A model generated the notes under the pieces. It saw only the letters and a list, made by a program, of their open reading frames with translations. It did no database searches and was not told the origin of the DNA. A stretch of DNA of 64,000 nucleotides from Biscogniauxia marginata (taxonomy: Eukaryota > Ascomycota > Sordariomycetes > Xylariales > Xylariaceae). The stretch covers positions 124,001 to 188,000 of the forward strand of contig MU404119.1 of NCBI GenBank assembly GCA_022695795.1. Reading direction: 5' to 3'. The position numbers and the translations under genes were made by a program. Shown one piece after another: positions 1 to 12,222 of this stretch. Within the stretch, counting starts at the first letter, position 1, and each line of letters opens with the position of its first letter.

Positions 1-3000
1 TTGCACACGCCTCAGGGGTAGCACACAATTCCAGGTGAATCCAGACAGTTCAGTGACGCTCGGCCTGGAAATGAGGCGCAATACAGGGGTTGACCAGGTA
101 ATAATCCTTCGATTTCTCGATTCGGTACTTTGAGCGTCTGAAGCTCTGCGTCGTCCTGGCCCTGGTTTAGGAAGGATAGTCTTGAAAAGCCGGGTTTAGC
201 GAAGCCTGGGACTGAGACGACGTTTCGAAGAAGCCGGGAAAATAACTATCCGATGGACACAGACCGGACCAAGATTATTGAAAACCAACTAGTCAGGTAT
301 GTTAGATTTATTGTAAGAATAAGAATAAAAGTGTTGAGATAGAAAGAATTGAGAAGTACATACGCTTAAATTTAGACTTAACGGCAGACACACACACTCA
401 ACAGTTGGCTGTGATTGAGTGTCTAACAAGAAGCAGAAAAAGCAGGGGTATCTCTTGACGATGCCGATGATGCAAATGCTGTCGACCGTTGAACACAATA
501 ATGATACAAACAACACACTACCACGATCTGGTAAGGTATACGACAGATGACCAAAGGAGCATCCGGGGGAAAGAAGATAAGGGAGGGGGAGAAGAGAGAA
601 AACAAGACAGTATTAAAGAAAACACAATATCGAGGAGGTCCTACTGCTAGTGGACAATTGGAGGAGTGAGAGTTTGTGTTTGGGACGACTTTATGATCAG
701 ACTGAGTACCTGATCCCCCTGGTCCTTGAACAAGCCTTGACTTGAGGTGTGGATCTGCCGAAGCCACTGCAACCGTGTTGTCTGGGGTATCCTGTGGACG
801 TAGGGTTGTCATGACGGAGTGATTAGGTCCATTTCGGGCTTCGAGGGCTCCCAGGCACTGCCAGGGTGCTGGTATATGGCAAGGACAGAGGCCAGCCCCC
901 CACCCACCCCCCCATGCCCATGCCCATGCCTGGCTATGTAGCAACGTTTTGACGAGGTCAAAGCAAGCCACCCTGATGTGTGCTGATCATGATGGTGAAG
1001 TGTCTGTCTACCATATCTAGTGTACACAAACTACATTTTCACTCTCGAGAGGGGCGGGAAGACACGGGCTGCGTAGGCGTGTATGTGTTGTGTGTACGTG
1101 TGTGTGTAGTGTATACGAAAATAAGCAAGCCAGACCCGCAGAGCAGCTGTCTGACCAGAAACTAAGCGCATACCGACTTTATCGCACATGCGCGTTGTCT
1201 AGGTATGATGGCGTGTAAGGGAAGGAAAAGTTCGGACGACGCTGTAGTGTACATAGGTTCGTTGTCAGCGGCGGGAGGCTGGCTGGAGATTGCGAGGTCG
1301 ATCAAGGCCAGAGTCTGGTTGGATTGGGAGTGTGTAACAGATGGCATGGCAGGGATTGATTATGTGCCTTGACAGCTTTGAGATCCGAGCGTCGAGGAAC
1401 CTCGACCGGGGTGGGTGCAGCCAAGCCGTCAAGGATCACCGGGGCCTGAATCCTAGAATGCCTGGTTCGCGTCAGTGGGCTGGAAAAGAGGCAAACCTGA
1501 AAATAAAATAAAAATCAAGGGCGGGCCGGCAGAGGCCCACCGACCTGCCGGGTCTGCGAAGGGATACGCACCAGTTGTGCCCAGCTGGCAGGGAGCTAGA
1601 CCGTTGAAAATGTGGATTAGGTAATTAGACAGTCATGTGTGTTACTGCCTTTGCAGCCCACCACCACCACGAGGTATGATAAAGCGGAGCCAATTGGATA
1701 CACAGCTGATTTTCTATCTCGACCACCCCAGGCGGTGCCAGGCTCCCGAGCATCGGGATTTTTCATCGACCACTCCCACCCCCACGTTCGAGCGGTCCAT
1801 TATCGATAATGTGCAATCTACGATCTGCATATCTTCCGCTCAGGGGCGAATCAATTCACAGCAATCATCCCATTTCTACCTTACCTTCGCATGTGCCTAG
1901 TAACTAACATAGCATATGCACATATACACATCTAATCTCTCTCCTTAATTTCTACACACGAGAGGGCGAGTATATTAGGCGGCCACGCCGTAATAGAAGA
2001 AGAGGAATATATAACGTATCCAATTATTAACCATGTTAAAAAGGGAAACATTAAAAGAAAGGGGGGAAATAAGAAAAAGGGAAAAGAAATATATCTACTA
2101 ATAAAAGCGAGTGCTGACAGGAGAAAACTCTGGCGTGTTAGACAGTGGGTTAGCAGAAGCGAGCGTAACAATAGGAAGGCGCACAGACGATGAAGAGACA
2201 GATTGACGAATTACGAGATGGTGACATCGCGGGGGATTGTAGTTTAGGATTTGGGCCGTGGGCAAATTATCCATCAATCAATCGGAAGGCTGCTTCCCTT
2301 TTTTGGTTCATTGCTCGCTCGCTCACTCACTCACTCACACACAAGCCTTCCTTTTACGTTAGTACCAAAGTTCGAGATCACCTCGACAATCTCGATATCC
2401 CTGTATACCTACCTCGAGTACAATTTTAACGGGAATCGCGAAATCATCCTCGTCTAGTTCCAAACCAAAGTCTAGACCCGTTTACATTCATACTCATAGC
2501 TAGTATCTGTTTCTTTTGTTTCACAAGACCAGGTTTTCTTGGCCACCGGTTCCCTCCCACACTTAGTATCAGTGTGGCAAGCTAAATCCGAAACATAGGT
2601 AAACTGTACACACACACACACACACAAGAAGGTCGGGTAAGGTTATTTCGACTTTTGGATATCGTCCTAACGTAACACTGAAGTTTAAACATTGCATTTA
2701 TTAGGTGTGCAGGTTACCTATCTGCATATGGAAATAAGTTTCATTCCACGAAAAGGAAAGACATGCGAAGAAAAGGAAAAAGAGAAAACCCCCTTTTCTC
2801 CCCCCCCCCCAATATTTGCTCGCGTTGCGTTGCATCACATCACATCAATTAGTGATTATCGTTCAGCTTCGGACCCAAACACCACATATACACACATTCA
2901 TACCCAGCTCACATATTGCAAGTTTCTTCGACAGGGAAGGAAAACAGCGATTTGCGTAAAACGGAGTACATACCTCATCTAGCAGACAAGATTAATAGGA

Positions 3001-5771
3001 ACGAGAGGAAACAGAGAAACAAGAGCGAGGGAGCATGCATAGGTCCGTGGGTTTGCGGGGTGTTCGTCGTTGATGTGCTTCGTGTGCGCGTGAAGTGTCT
3101 GTGTGTCTGCGTCCGATGAGTGTGATTCCGAGTGGGCTCTCTCAGATTTGACCTCCCTTCCAAGGAATGAAGAGACAGAGAAAAGTAGAGATAAAGATAG
3201 AAAGAGAGAGAGAGAGAGATGTTTTCAGTTTAGGTACGCATTAGATCTAATCTTGATTTCTCTCTTTCTCTCTCTCTCTCTCTGTGTGTGTGTCTCTCTA
3301 TGAAACGTCCCCATTCGCAAAATAACCCCATGCTACATAATGCGTTACCTAATCTACCAGGTATAATACATACCTATTAGTTTATCTAATCATCATGCAT
3401 GTGACCAGAACTGCACCCGGGGATAAAAAAACAGTTTTTACAGGGATTATGATGAGCACACAAGGTGACAGAAAGAAGGGCTACATATCTTAGCTGAACT
3501 GAGGTAAGGGTACTAGTTTACTTGTCTGTCAATGAACGACAAGCATGGCAACGGGGGGTTTGAAGCAGTCATCGTAGCCAGGACGGAGAATATGTAGACA
3601 TGATACATGCGGCACACCTTGGCAGTATGTCATGAAGGGGGGAGAGGTGGGCGAGAAAGGCAAGAAGGGAGAGAAAGAGGGGTCTTCGAATTCCGAATCC
3701 GATTCATGATTTGCTCACCCCTTCGAGCCCTCCCTGCCCCTTCCTTCGCCATCACCTGACTCGCGCGACCTGTTACTTCACCTTGCACGCTTTCGTGCTG
3801 GGGGTTTGCCTTGATTTGTTAAGACACGATTGGTAAGAGAAAAGCAAGAAAGAATAAAAAAATTATAAATCAAAAACAACAACAACGGTGACGGCGACGG
3901 CGGCGGTGGAGGTGGCGGCCGAACAGCGAACAGCGAAACACACATGAACGAACACCAGACACACGACGTATCTGGCGCTCTTAAGGCGAGTTACTAGGTA
4001 GTTTTTAGTCTTAGTTTACATTAGTTTACCTGCCTAGGTATGTAGGTATGCCTTACATACATACTACACGTGTAGTTTACATAGCCCCAGTTAGGTCAAC
4101 TCAACTACGTCTAACATGTACGATCGACGTCACACCGAAACCTCCAGACCTCTCTTTCTCCTTCCTTCGCCTTCCTTTTCTCTCTCCAGTCTCTCCCGTC
4201 TCTCTCCGTTTAGAGCTACATATGTCCCCAGCCATGCCAGATTTATACTAACATAGGTTAGCTACACACTATGTACCACGTAGGTATGTAGGTAGTCACC
4301 GCCATACAGAAAGAATTGGGTGGAGAGAGACAGAGAGAAAGGAAATGCCTAGAAGAGAAGAGTACATAAGTAGGTCTATGCCGAAAGGGATAAAAGAGAA
4401 TTGCCTAGAACTTAATAGTGCCAACGAATCTGGCATACCTATTGCTGTCGTTGCCTGATTGGAATGGGAAATGCTTCACCGTGTATGTAAGTGTGTAAGT
4501 TCTATTACCATATCTGGGCTGGGGGGCGCATATGAACCAAAAAAAAAGAAAAAAAGCAAGGCGAGACGGGGAGAGAAAAAAAAAAAGTGGCAGGTAAAGA
4601 CGAGACCGGAAATAAGAAATATCCACAATTACACGTTTTCCGATATATCACATTATCTTTCTTGTCTCTTTTACTCTCTCTTTTTTTTTTCGCGGTGAGA
4701 TCCTTCAGACATTCACACGCATACTACAGGTAAGTAAGTAGGTACCTACACTATATTTCGATCCATATATGTATAAGGCATACGTACGTACATATGTCAT
4801 GTCCGGTACACACAGACAAAGCCGGGCTAGGCGCATGAGAGGGGTAGGTACCTTCATTTAGGTAGGTAGAGACGAAGATTAAAAGAGAGGTTCATGCAAT
4901 TTTCGAGTTGCATATGTAACATATAGCATTTAACCTAGCTGCGTACTAAGTTATAGTCTTACATACGCGCATATGTAGCTAGGTACACTAGGTTAGGTTT
5001 AAGCTGACTTAGTTCGGAAATCAACGCCCCAGTCCTTACCCAATCCACATCACATTATCCTACCTGGGAAGACGGCATCGGGCATATACTATACGAACTA
5101 AGGAGGATTGGCCTACCGTTTACAACCGGGCGCAGACGCCTCTTTTTATGGGCGAATGGGAACGGAAATAATTGCCCGAGTCAGGTGCATGATCTGGCCT
5201 CTCTTCATGTAAGATATCTGCGCGATCAACAGTTCGCAGCTGTGTTTTGTTTCCTGCTCCAATTTTAACCAGGTACCTACATCGGGTAGTTTCGTGGCTG
5301 ATGTTGATGTAATATTTCCTCTCACTTATCGCATTTTATAGTCTTACGAGGTGGCCATTTTCCGCATTTTCCGAGCCTTGATTTTGTTTTTCGTTCCTTT
5401 CTTTTCGACTTACGCCCCCTATAATATATGTTGTGATTCGCAAGAATGATGCTACCGCTTTACCATCCCGGGTGGATCAACATCGGAGAGTATTTCCAGC
5501 GCGGTAAGTTCCACACCCACACGGTCACACCCATGGCGGTCAGGCCTATCACATAATTTCCTTTCCCTCATAAGGCGAACAGTTCATAAAATACTGGCGC
5601 AGGCCGAATTCCGTGGCAAACGCGGCTACGCTATAATAACCTCTAACATGATCCCTTTTTCTTTTCTGTACCCCTGTCGGGTGCCCTTGGGCCTCAGATA
5701 GGTATCTAACATGATATTGAACACACAAACACATTCAGGTGATGGACATGCCGTCATCGCCAATACCGTTA
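1..5771. other. Gene-poor region, no gene recognised
   Basis: I find no gene model here. Open frames on both strands are short, low in complexity and unlike any family I know. The stretch holds microsatellites (CA run near 2611, GA run near 3208, CT run near 3258), a GGC/GAC-rich patch near 3890, C and A homopolymers, and many TAGGTA/TACCTA motifs around 4730-5000. It may contain the 3' UTR of the histidyl-tRNA synthetase gene at its right end. A short minus-strand frame near 14-250 has no start codon and no recognisable product. Confidence 0.6.
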
Positions 5772-7639
5772 TCATGGTTGCGTCGTATCGACTGGCGCCG
5801 CTGTTTCTACCGCAGCAGCTATCTCCCCCGGCGTGACGTCTTCACCCCGGATTCCGTGTACAACTCGGAGACCATCTGCGCGCTGGGTTATGTCTTCCAG
5901 TTCGCGCCTTCGCTGTAATCTCTGCTTGACCTCTTCCGCGACCTCGCTAAGATTAACGAGCACGCCATCCTTGTCGGGGTGATCCCGGAGCCCCATCTCC
6001 TTGATCCTAACTTTGCCTTGCGCGAGTTCATCTTCGCCAAGCACGACGGCGAACGGGACGCCGTTGTCCTCGGCTGCATTGAACTGCTTAGGTAATTTGG
6101 GCTTCACCTTGTAGAGAAACTCGGCCTATGGAACCCTTCGAATTAGCTAGTGGTCTGTTGCCACGATCGTGACGAATCGGGAACCAACCTTAATCCCCGC
6201 GTCCCATAACGATGCACAGACGGACATGCGTTCCTTTAGCAGGCCAGTAAAGCCCTTGCCGCCGAAAGCCATGACATAGACATCGACTTCGTTCTTGCGC
6301 ACCTTCTCTGAGCTCTTATCGGCTTTCATCCTTGCGTTGATGATGGAAAATATTCGGTCAACACCAAACGAGATGCCCACGCACGGTATTTGACTATTGC
6401 CGGAGAACATGCCAACCAGGTTGTCGTATCGGCCGCCCGCAGCCACGCTACCGACACCAACAGAGGGATCCGACGAGCGGTCCTCATCGGGGTCCGTAGA
6501 TGATTTGCTCTTCTTTTTATTCGGTGCGGGCACCACTTCGGCAGCGGCTGGTGTGGAAGAGGGCGCCGATCCTTCTGTGACGACCTCGTAGATAACGCCA
6601 GTGTAGTAGTCCAATCCTCGCGCCAGGCTCAGATCAAACGAGACGGCGTCCAGGACCTTGAAGCATTCCAAGTACGAGAACATCAGCTCCAAGTCGGCCA
6701 TGCCCTGCTTCATTGACTCGTTCGCGGATAGCTTCTCGTCGCTCTTTAATTTATCCAGAAGATCCTTCTTGCCTTTCAAGACAACCCACTCACCGATTCT
6801 ATCAGCCACCTCCCCGTCTAGGCCCTTCTCCTCTGTCATCTCTTTCCGGACTTCGGCCCAAGGCAGCTTATCTAACTTGTCGACGGCAGATGAGATGGAT
6901 CGGATCTTGTCTTCTGGGACGCCGCATACTTGGAAAATCCCGTCGAGAATCTTACGGTGGTTGAGCTTGACTGTGTATGTACCTTGCCAACCCAGCGCAT
7001 CGAAAACTTCAGTTATAATGCGGATGACCTCAGCGTCAGGGAGCATTGGGTCGTAAGTGCCGGCAATATCGAAATCGCATTGGTAGAATTCTCGCATGCG
7101 GCCCTTGGTCATAGCGGGCTGATCTCTCCGATAGACTTTCGCGATGTGGTAGCGCTTGATGTTCTGGACGCTCTTGTTCATGGCGAGCCATCTTGCGAAG
7201 GGTACGGTGAGATCATATCGCAGGGAGCAAATCTCGCCTCCCTGGTCGGCTAGATCGTATATAAGCTTGCTGTCCTCGCCATATTTTCCGGCGAGGATTT
7301 CCTTGCGCTCGAAAACGGGGGTGTCGAGAGTGACGGCGCCGTGGCGTTTGAAGACCTCGGTGATGACGTTAAAGATGCCGTCGCGAATGACCATCTCCTT
7401 GCCAGCCCCTTTATCAATGAGCTTTCCATGACGTAGAGTGTTTTTTCTAGAGTCGATAACTCACAGTCCTTGGTCCCCTTGGCCGTCTTCAGCTCGAATT
7501 TTGGGGCCTTGGGAGCCATCTTGGATTGATCAGGTTTTGACCGCAGGGAACTGGGGGAAAAGAGAATTGGCACTTGATAAAAAATTCGGTTCCAAATTCG
7601 CGGACGTGGTAACCGGGTGATCAGCTTGGTCGCAGTCAT
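5772..7639 (-). CDS. HTS1: Histidyl-tRNA synthetase, three exons, two candidate in-frame starts
   Basis: Class II aminoacyl-tRNA synthetase that charges tRNA-His. Exons are 7465-7639, 6189-7408 and 5772-6125; introns are 7409-7464 (56 bp) and 6126-6188 (63 bp), both GT-AG. From the ATG at 7519 the protein is 542 residues and begins [19 protein letters not shown], as in fungal cytosolic HisRS. The core carries the class II motifs, including the histidine-binding [10 protein letters not shown] and AAGGRYDNL segments. The last exon, joined as [15 protein letters not shown], is the anticodon-binding domain. A second ATG at 7639 is in frame and adds 40 residues with eight Arg/Lys and one acid, resembling a mitochondrial presequence. 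In yeast one HTS1 gene makes both forms from two starts; the same is inferred here. A lysine/serine-rich insert in the catalytic domain (around 6490-6560) is common in fungal copies. Confidence 0.95.
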
Positions 7640-8160
7640 CCAGACCAAGGGAAGTGAGAAGGACAGGGAGCTGGCATGGACTGACTTATTTGCACCCAAA
7701 AATAAGTAGCCCCAAAAATAAGTAGGCACCTTATCGCGTGAGTCAAAAAAATCAAATGTGGGAGTTGCCAGGAAATCTTGCAGCCTGCCTGCAAGGCTAC
7801 GTAGGAGGGGTTCGAATTCGCACCCTCTGATTGGTCTGTAGCATTTAGGGATGGAGGGGCATATGACATGTACCTATTACCTGAAAACAGGCAGCTTAGG
7901 TACTTCCTAGCCATCCATCCATCTTTCATGATACCCGTATATTGCCGTTTTAATTATCTGGTTTTCCATACACAGTTTTTTTTTCATTAGTTGCGTACTT
8001 CTCCGAATGAGTATGTCGAGAAATCATGGCCGTAGACATATCGGCAACAATCGATGCCCTTTGCTGGCTGGCGCCAGAGAACGTAACATCGACAAGCCGT
8101 GAATTCTCCCGTCCCCCTTACAAGTGGGAAAGATGTCTCCTCGCTGTAGCCGTATGGTTT
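7640..8160. other. Intergenic, upstream of HTS1
   Basis: Holds the HTS1 promoter and leader. A repeated CCCAAAAATAAGTAG-like word occurs twice near 7695-7727. No gene is seen. Confidence 0.5.
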
Positions 8161-8169
8161 GACCTCATT

Positions 8170-9180
8170 CCTTTGACCTCATTCCGCTAGCAAGAGAACT
8201 CTTACAAGAAGGAGACAACCTCATACAGGAGTCTTGGTTACCGCCCGCGATTGAGGTTGCTGCATGGTTGGGAGCCCCTGAGATGCTTGAACTCTTACAA
8301 CAGTACCTGCTCGTGCTCAACCCTCCCCTCGGCTCGCATGGCTTCATCGAATGGCGCTATAGTACTAAGTTGATTACAGCCCGTGGTGCCGCAATTCAGG
8401 ATGGCATAAATATTTACAACGACTACTAGCTATATCCATTACGGGTCAGCAATTCAACACTATCAAACATGCCTCGAGGCTTCCAAACAGTATTCGCAGA
8501 AAAAAATGCCTAGAAACCCTATATCGAAAGCTCTTTTCACCCGGCCGAACGATGAACGTAAGATGCATTTGAATTTCTACGCCTCAGTCGGCAATGTTAA
8601 AATGGTGCGGTACCTCCTCGACCGAGGCGCATATATTCAGAAAGGATGCGTCGTGTATGAAACCCTCTTTTCGAGATATGTCAAAGATGCTATGAGGATA
8701 CAGTTGATCTCTCTTTGAACGGGGTGCCAACCCTAATCATCGGATTGCACGGCCCCTTGAGCTGGTCGCACGCTCGGGTAGTCTAACGATCGCTCACAAG
8801 CTCCTGGACCACGGCGCTGATGTCAACCTCCAGCATGCAAGCGGACGGCTAATTGAGCAAGCAGTACAGAAAGCGTCGCAATGATTGAACTTCTTCGAAG
8901 GTGAGATCTTGGCTTATTTCCCATCCTCAACAATTACCTGTCCCAGGAGTGACGCCACAAACGCCATATCCTGCTTTCTCACATTATAGTTATCTAGTAG
9001 GAAGGAATAGCACGGATATCTGGAAAGCTCTAAGAATTTAGCAAGCTCATGACCAACTTGTGATATTATAGTGGCTAGGGGAACTGTGTACTTTAGATGC
9101 GATAGCGGCAAACGTGCTTTACAGATGGCTCTGGGCTACGATCTCGACTCAATGGTAGATGTCCTAGTAAGCACGGAGCA
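8170..9180 (+). pseudogene. Broken ankyrin-repeat gene
   Basis: Several stretches in different plus-strand frames read as ankyrin repeats: PAIEVAAWLGAPEMLELLQQ near 8250, LNFYASVGNVKMVRYLLDRG near 8570-8630, LELVARSGSLTIAHKLLDHG near 8757-8820, MIELLRR near 8880 and ALQMALGYDLDSMVDVLV near 9118-9170. They follow one another in the right order but are separated by stop codons (for example TAG at 8428) and by frame changes near 8475, 8700 and 8870. No single splice model restores them. I read this as a decayed ankyrin-repeat protein gene, fitting the AT-rich, gene-poor surroundings. Its former function cannot be stated. A multi-intron live gene is less likely because the breaks fall inside repeats without good splice sites. 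Confidence 0.7.
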
Positions 9181-9929
9181 TCTATGGGGAAGAGGAGGAG
9201 TAGGGGTATTTAGGCCCTTCTCACACTATAACTATAATAACACGGTTGGCTTCATTTTTATGCTCATCATTAGGACGAGTCTAGGGTTGGGCAAAGACCT
9301 GTTAACTAAATATGGATCTGAAAATGTTAATAACCAGTGGACCATAAATTGGGTAAGTAAGTTGAGAAGTCTTAGTAGGAGGCTTAGGTAGTAACTAGTT
9401 GTGTAGTCGACAAGGTACCTAAGTTCGTATATTCGATGGATGAGATATTTAGAATAACTGCCTAATCTAAGTGACTAAGGGATTATTACAGCCTCCATGT
9501 TATATACGCGTTTATTGAGTCCCTTGTGGGTTTGTTGAGACTGCTATAGTTTTAGTCAAAGTTTAGGTTAATACAAGGTTTTACATAGGCTCTAAACTTA
9601 CAGCATATGGAGATACGGTTAACCGTCACGGACTGCAATAGGTACATTCAGAGCATGATGGGCTCGAATGATCTCTATATTGCAATGTAATTTTCCTCAT
9701 CTTGACTCAAAGCACTTTCCCTTCGCTCTAAGGCGTCGAGTACTTTCTCTGTCCCAACCCGAACGCAGGTCTTAGAAGACGAATGCTTTGATTCTATCAC
9801 GGTAGGCGCTAGTCTCCTTCGTTCGAATATGAACCGGCCCATCCTCGCTTTCGCGCGGGCTCCTCTTTCGAAAGCCGAAATACGCACATGCATTACCCGC
9901 ACACTGATTTATTTTGGTAGGAAAGGACG
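9181..9929. other. Intergenic, AT-rich
   Basis: No gene recognised. A 75-residue minus-strand frame at 9675-9902 has no family resemblance and is not called. Confidence 0.5.
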
Positions 9930-10181
9930 ATGACACGGGTGACGAGGGTGACGAGGGTGCCGGTGCCGGCGGCAGGCGTGCCTTACTCGTTGAAGCTGGT
10001 GCGTATCATTGGGACGTGTGTGGCGGGGGTGATGGTCATGATCGGCATCTGGATCTGGCAGAAGCGCCGCACCGAGGCTGCCCAGGGCCACGAGAAGGCC
10101 GAGGAGGAGGAGCTGAAGGATAAAGACTTGCGTAAGGAAAGAAAGGTTCCTCGCGCGACTATGATGATACGTGGGGTTTAA
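9930..10181 (+). CDS. Possible small single-pass membrane protein (hypothetical)
   Basis: An 83-codon frame from ATG 9930. It begins with a threefold TRV repeat and has one hydrophobic segment (about residues 24-44, GTCVAGVMVMIGIWIW) followed by QKRR. That would place the basic side in the cytosol as a single-pass protein, with an acidic/lysine-rich tail. The frame is GC-rich compared with its AT-rich neighbours, a weak sign of coding. The opposite strand is also open (9909-10205) but rich in His/Arg and less protein-like. I do not recognise a family, and the frame may be fortuitous. Confidence 0.3.
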   Translation: MTRVTRVTRVPVPAAGVPYSLKLVRIIGTCVAGVMVMIGIWIWQKRRTEAAQGHEKAEEEELKDKDLRKERKVPRATMMIRGV

Positions 10182-10520
10182 TGTACAGATGTTGTGCCGT
10201 AGCAACTATTCACCATGGCATTCACTGCGGTGATAATAAAGGGATTTCTCTCCACATGGAATCCCATCCCGTCAGCCCTAGGTATACAGCAGGAATTAAT
10301 GGACTACCTATTGATGCACCCAAACCCGGTTGCCTCCACCTATACATACAATTATGCAATTCTACCTGTTAAACTACCAGTGTAAACAATCTCTTGCCAA
10401 CATAGATGCACTGTACAACATCTAACTAAGTATGACACCTCAATCTGGACTTTGAGGATTTCCCTTGTTGTCCGAGTTCCTGGGCTATTGCGGCTTTAAC
10501 CTGAGCCGTGGTGAGCCTAG
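10182..10520. other. Intergenic; possible lost 5' exon of the kinase-like fragment
   Basis: No protein-like frame is seen. A first exon for the kinase-like fragment downstream would have to lie here, but I could not find one. Confidence 0.4.
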
Positions 10521-10973
10521 GTAGTAAAAAAACTGAAGCAAGAAGATGAGGTGGATCGGACCGATGAGTTTGAACGCGAGAAATTTGTATATGCAAAGCT
10601 GAAAGACATACAAGGCACCATCATTCCCATCTGTTATGGAGAAGCGGAGTATGATGGGACCCGTGCCTTGATTCTTTCAGATGTCGGTGGTCTGGCTTTG
10701 AATGATGAGAACCTTATTGGGCCAGGCCCAGAGGATATAAGGATCATGCTGAAGGTGGTCTTCCGAGATCTGCATGCTCGTGGCTTCACACCAGGCGACC
10801 TTAAGCCCGATAACTATCACCTTGTTGGGGGCAGAATTGTGCCTTTAGACTTTGAGATGACTTGGGATCTGCCGGAAGGCATAGATGAGGAACAAATGGC
10901 TAACGACGTGATCAATCATCTAGTAAGGCAGTACAGAAATCATCAGAGGGATATGAAAGCAGAGAAAAGTTAG
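10521..10973 (+). pseudogene. Protein kinase-like fragment (N-lobe missing)
   Basis: From a TAG at 10518 the frame is open for 150 codons to the stop at 10971. It reads VVKKLKQEDE, then FEREKFVYAKLKDIQGTIIP, ILSDVGGLAL, a catalytic-loop-like PGDLKPDNYHLV (near 10794-10825) and IVPLDFEMTW. This order matches small fungal kinase/phosphotransferase-like proteins, in which the loop is usually HGDL and the following LDFE stands for the DFG region. Here the His is replaced by Pro. There is no ATG in frame before the start of homology. The AG at 10519-10520 could be a splice acceptor, but I could not find the first exon with the glycine loop. It is either a 5'-truncated relic or a gene with an unrecognised upstream exon. 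Confidence 0.5.
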
Positions 10974-11511
10974 CTGGCTACTATACGATAAGCTGGCTAG
11001 TCTCATCGAATGAATAAATGTCAAAATTTAATCAGCCGCATAAATCTCGTCCTCATTCCATAGGTCCTCCCTACGACTCGCTTGGCACCGCAGGTTGGTT
11101 GAACTTGCCAGAGTTTCTCCGTGCCCCAAAGCGTCTGGCCATCAATCACGACAGGGTTACTATCATTAAAACTCACTTATCTCGTGATTATATTAGATTA
11201 AGGTCAATATTCGACAAATCTATTGAGAGCTCGCTAAGAATTACCTCTTTAACCACCCCGCGTTTATAAGACGATAACTTTATACTATTCTCTGGCAAGC
11301 CCATTATAGAAAGGAGTGTGAGGGTATGGAAATGAGACTGCTGTGAAAGGCTCGTGATAAGACCTTTATAAAGTGGTCTTTAATAACAAAGATGGATGTA
11401 TGTAAGAGCGGGAGAAGGTAGCGGTTGCTGTGTGCGGCATGTAGGCTATTCTTATAGAATCTGGCAGGAACACAGAGAAAGAAACGGCAATGTACTCCTT
11501 TTAACTGCTGT
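10974..11511. other. Intergenic, AT-rich
   Basis: No gene recognised. It probably includes the 3' UTR of the secreted-protein gene on the minus strand. Confidence 0.5.
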
Positions 11512-12222
11512 TCAGCCCCTAGAAAACCTCGCCTCTAGGTGTATGATCTTCTTGGATCTCTTGTCTACGTAATATTCCGAGATCTTGTACCCCGGCATGT
11601 ATTCGTCGGCCATCTTCTTCATGCCCTCGCCCAGGGGATTATCCTTGCCTATCTTCTCAAAGGCGTCCTTCTCGTCCCCGCCTCCGTCCGCCCTGATCGG
11701 CACCTGCACGCTATCGGCGTCCCGGTCAATCTCCTCCAAGGCATCATCGATCGCCTCTTTTGCCCCGTCGTTCATGATATCCAGCCAGAGGAGGCTCTTC
11801 AGGTCCTCGGGGTTCTTCCGGGCGATGTGCTTCCAGGTACCCATGATCAGCTGCCGCAGCTTCAGCTTCCCCGCGCTCGCCGCCTCGTTCGCGTTCCAGG
11901 CGCTGAATACTATAAACCTCCCCTCGGCGGCGTTGTAGCCAAACTCGTTGACCGGAACCAGCCCTCTCATGTAATTATCGCTGTAGACCTTGCCCGTGTC
12001 GCATCGTACGCCCCGGTCGTAGGATTTCGGTTGCCATCTGTAGCCGTACTCCGCCGTAAAAGGGTTCGCAACATCTGCCCGGGGCAGGAGCACGTCGACG
12101 CTTTTCCCCGAGAGAATAGTTCCCGCATCATCACGCTTGGTAACGGCGCCCTGAGTGCCCAAGAGGACGCTGTTGAGCACAATGAAGGCGGCCGCCGCTG
12201 CTTTGAATATTGAGCCACGCAT
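11512..12222 (-). CDS. Secreted protein of unknown function with a Kex2-like site
   Basis: Single-exon gene, 236 residues. The N-terminus is a signal peptide (MRGSIFKAAAAAFIVLNSVLLG, cleavage likely around residues 24-26), followed by Lys29-Arg30, a dibasic site suited to Kex2 processing. The mature part has one cysteine, is rich in charged residues and contains the segments FTAEYGYRWQP, RFIVFSAWNANEA and KISEYYVDKRSKKIIHLEARF. No known domain is evident. Third codon positions are GC-rich while the flanks are strongly AT-rich, which supports a real, selected gene in degenerate surroundings. A secreted, possibly host- or competitor-directed protein is an inference from the signal peptide and context only. 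Confidence 0.7.
   Translation of the reverse strand: MRGSIFKAAAAAFIVLNSVLLGTQGAVTKRDDAGTILSGKSVDVLLPRADVANPFTAEYGYRWQPKSYDRGVRCDTGKVYSDNYMRGLVPVNEFGYNAAEGRFIVFSAWNANEAASAGKLKLRQLIMGTWKHIARKNPEDLKSLLWLDIMNDGAKEAIDDALEEIDRDADSVQVPIRADGGGDEKDAFEKIGKDNPLGEGMKKMADEYMPGYKISEYYVDKRSKKIIHLEARFSRG

Noticed and set aside
423..1027. Minus-strand open frames of 182 and 72 codons
   Set aside because: Low complexity (His/Gly and Trp/Gly repeats from a CATGCC run), no family resemblance and no supporting splice structure.
7800..7830. GGGTTCGAATTC, tRNA B-box-like word
   Set aside because: The flanks do not form a T-arm stem or a cloverleaf on either strand. No tRNA gene was found anywhere in the window.
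11539..12213. 224-codon frame opposite the secreted protein
   Set aside because: It is the antisense of a gene with a clear signal peptide; GC-rich codons leave the opposite strand open by chance.
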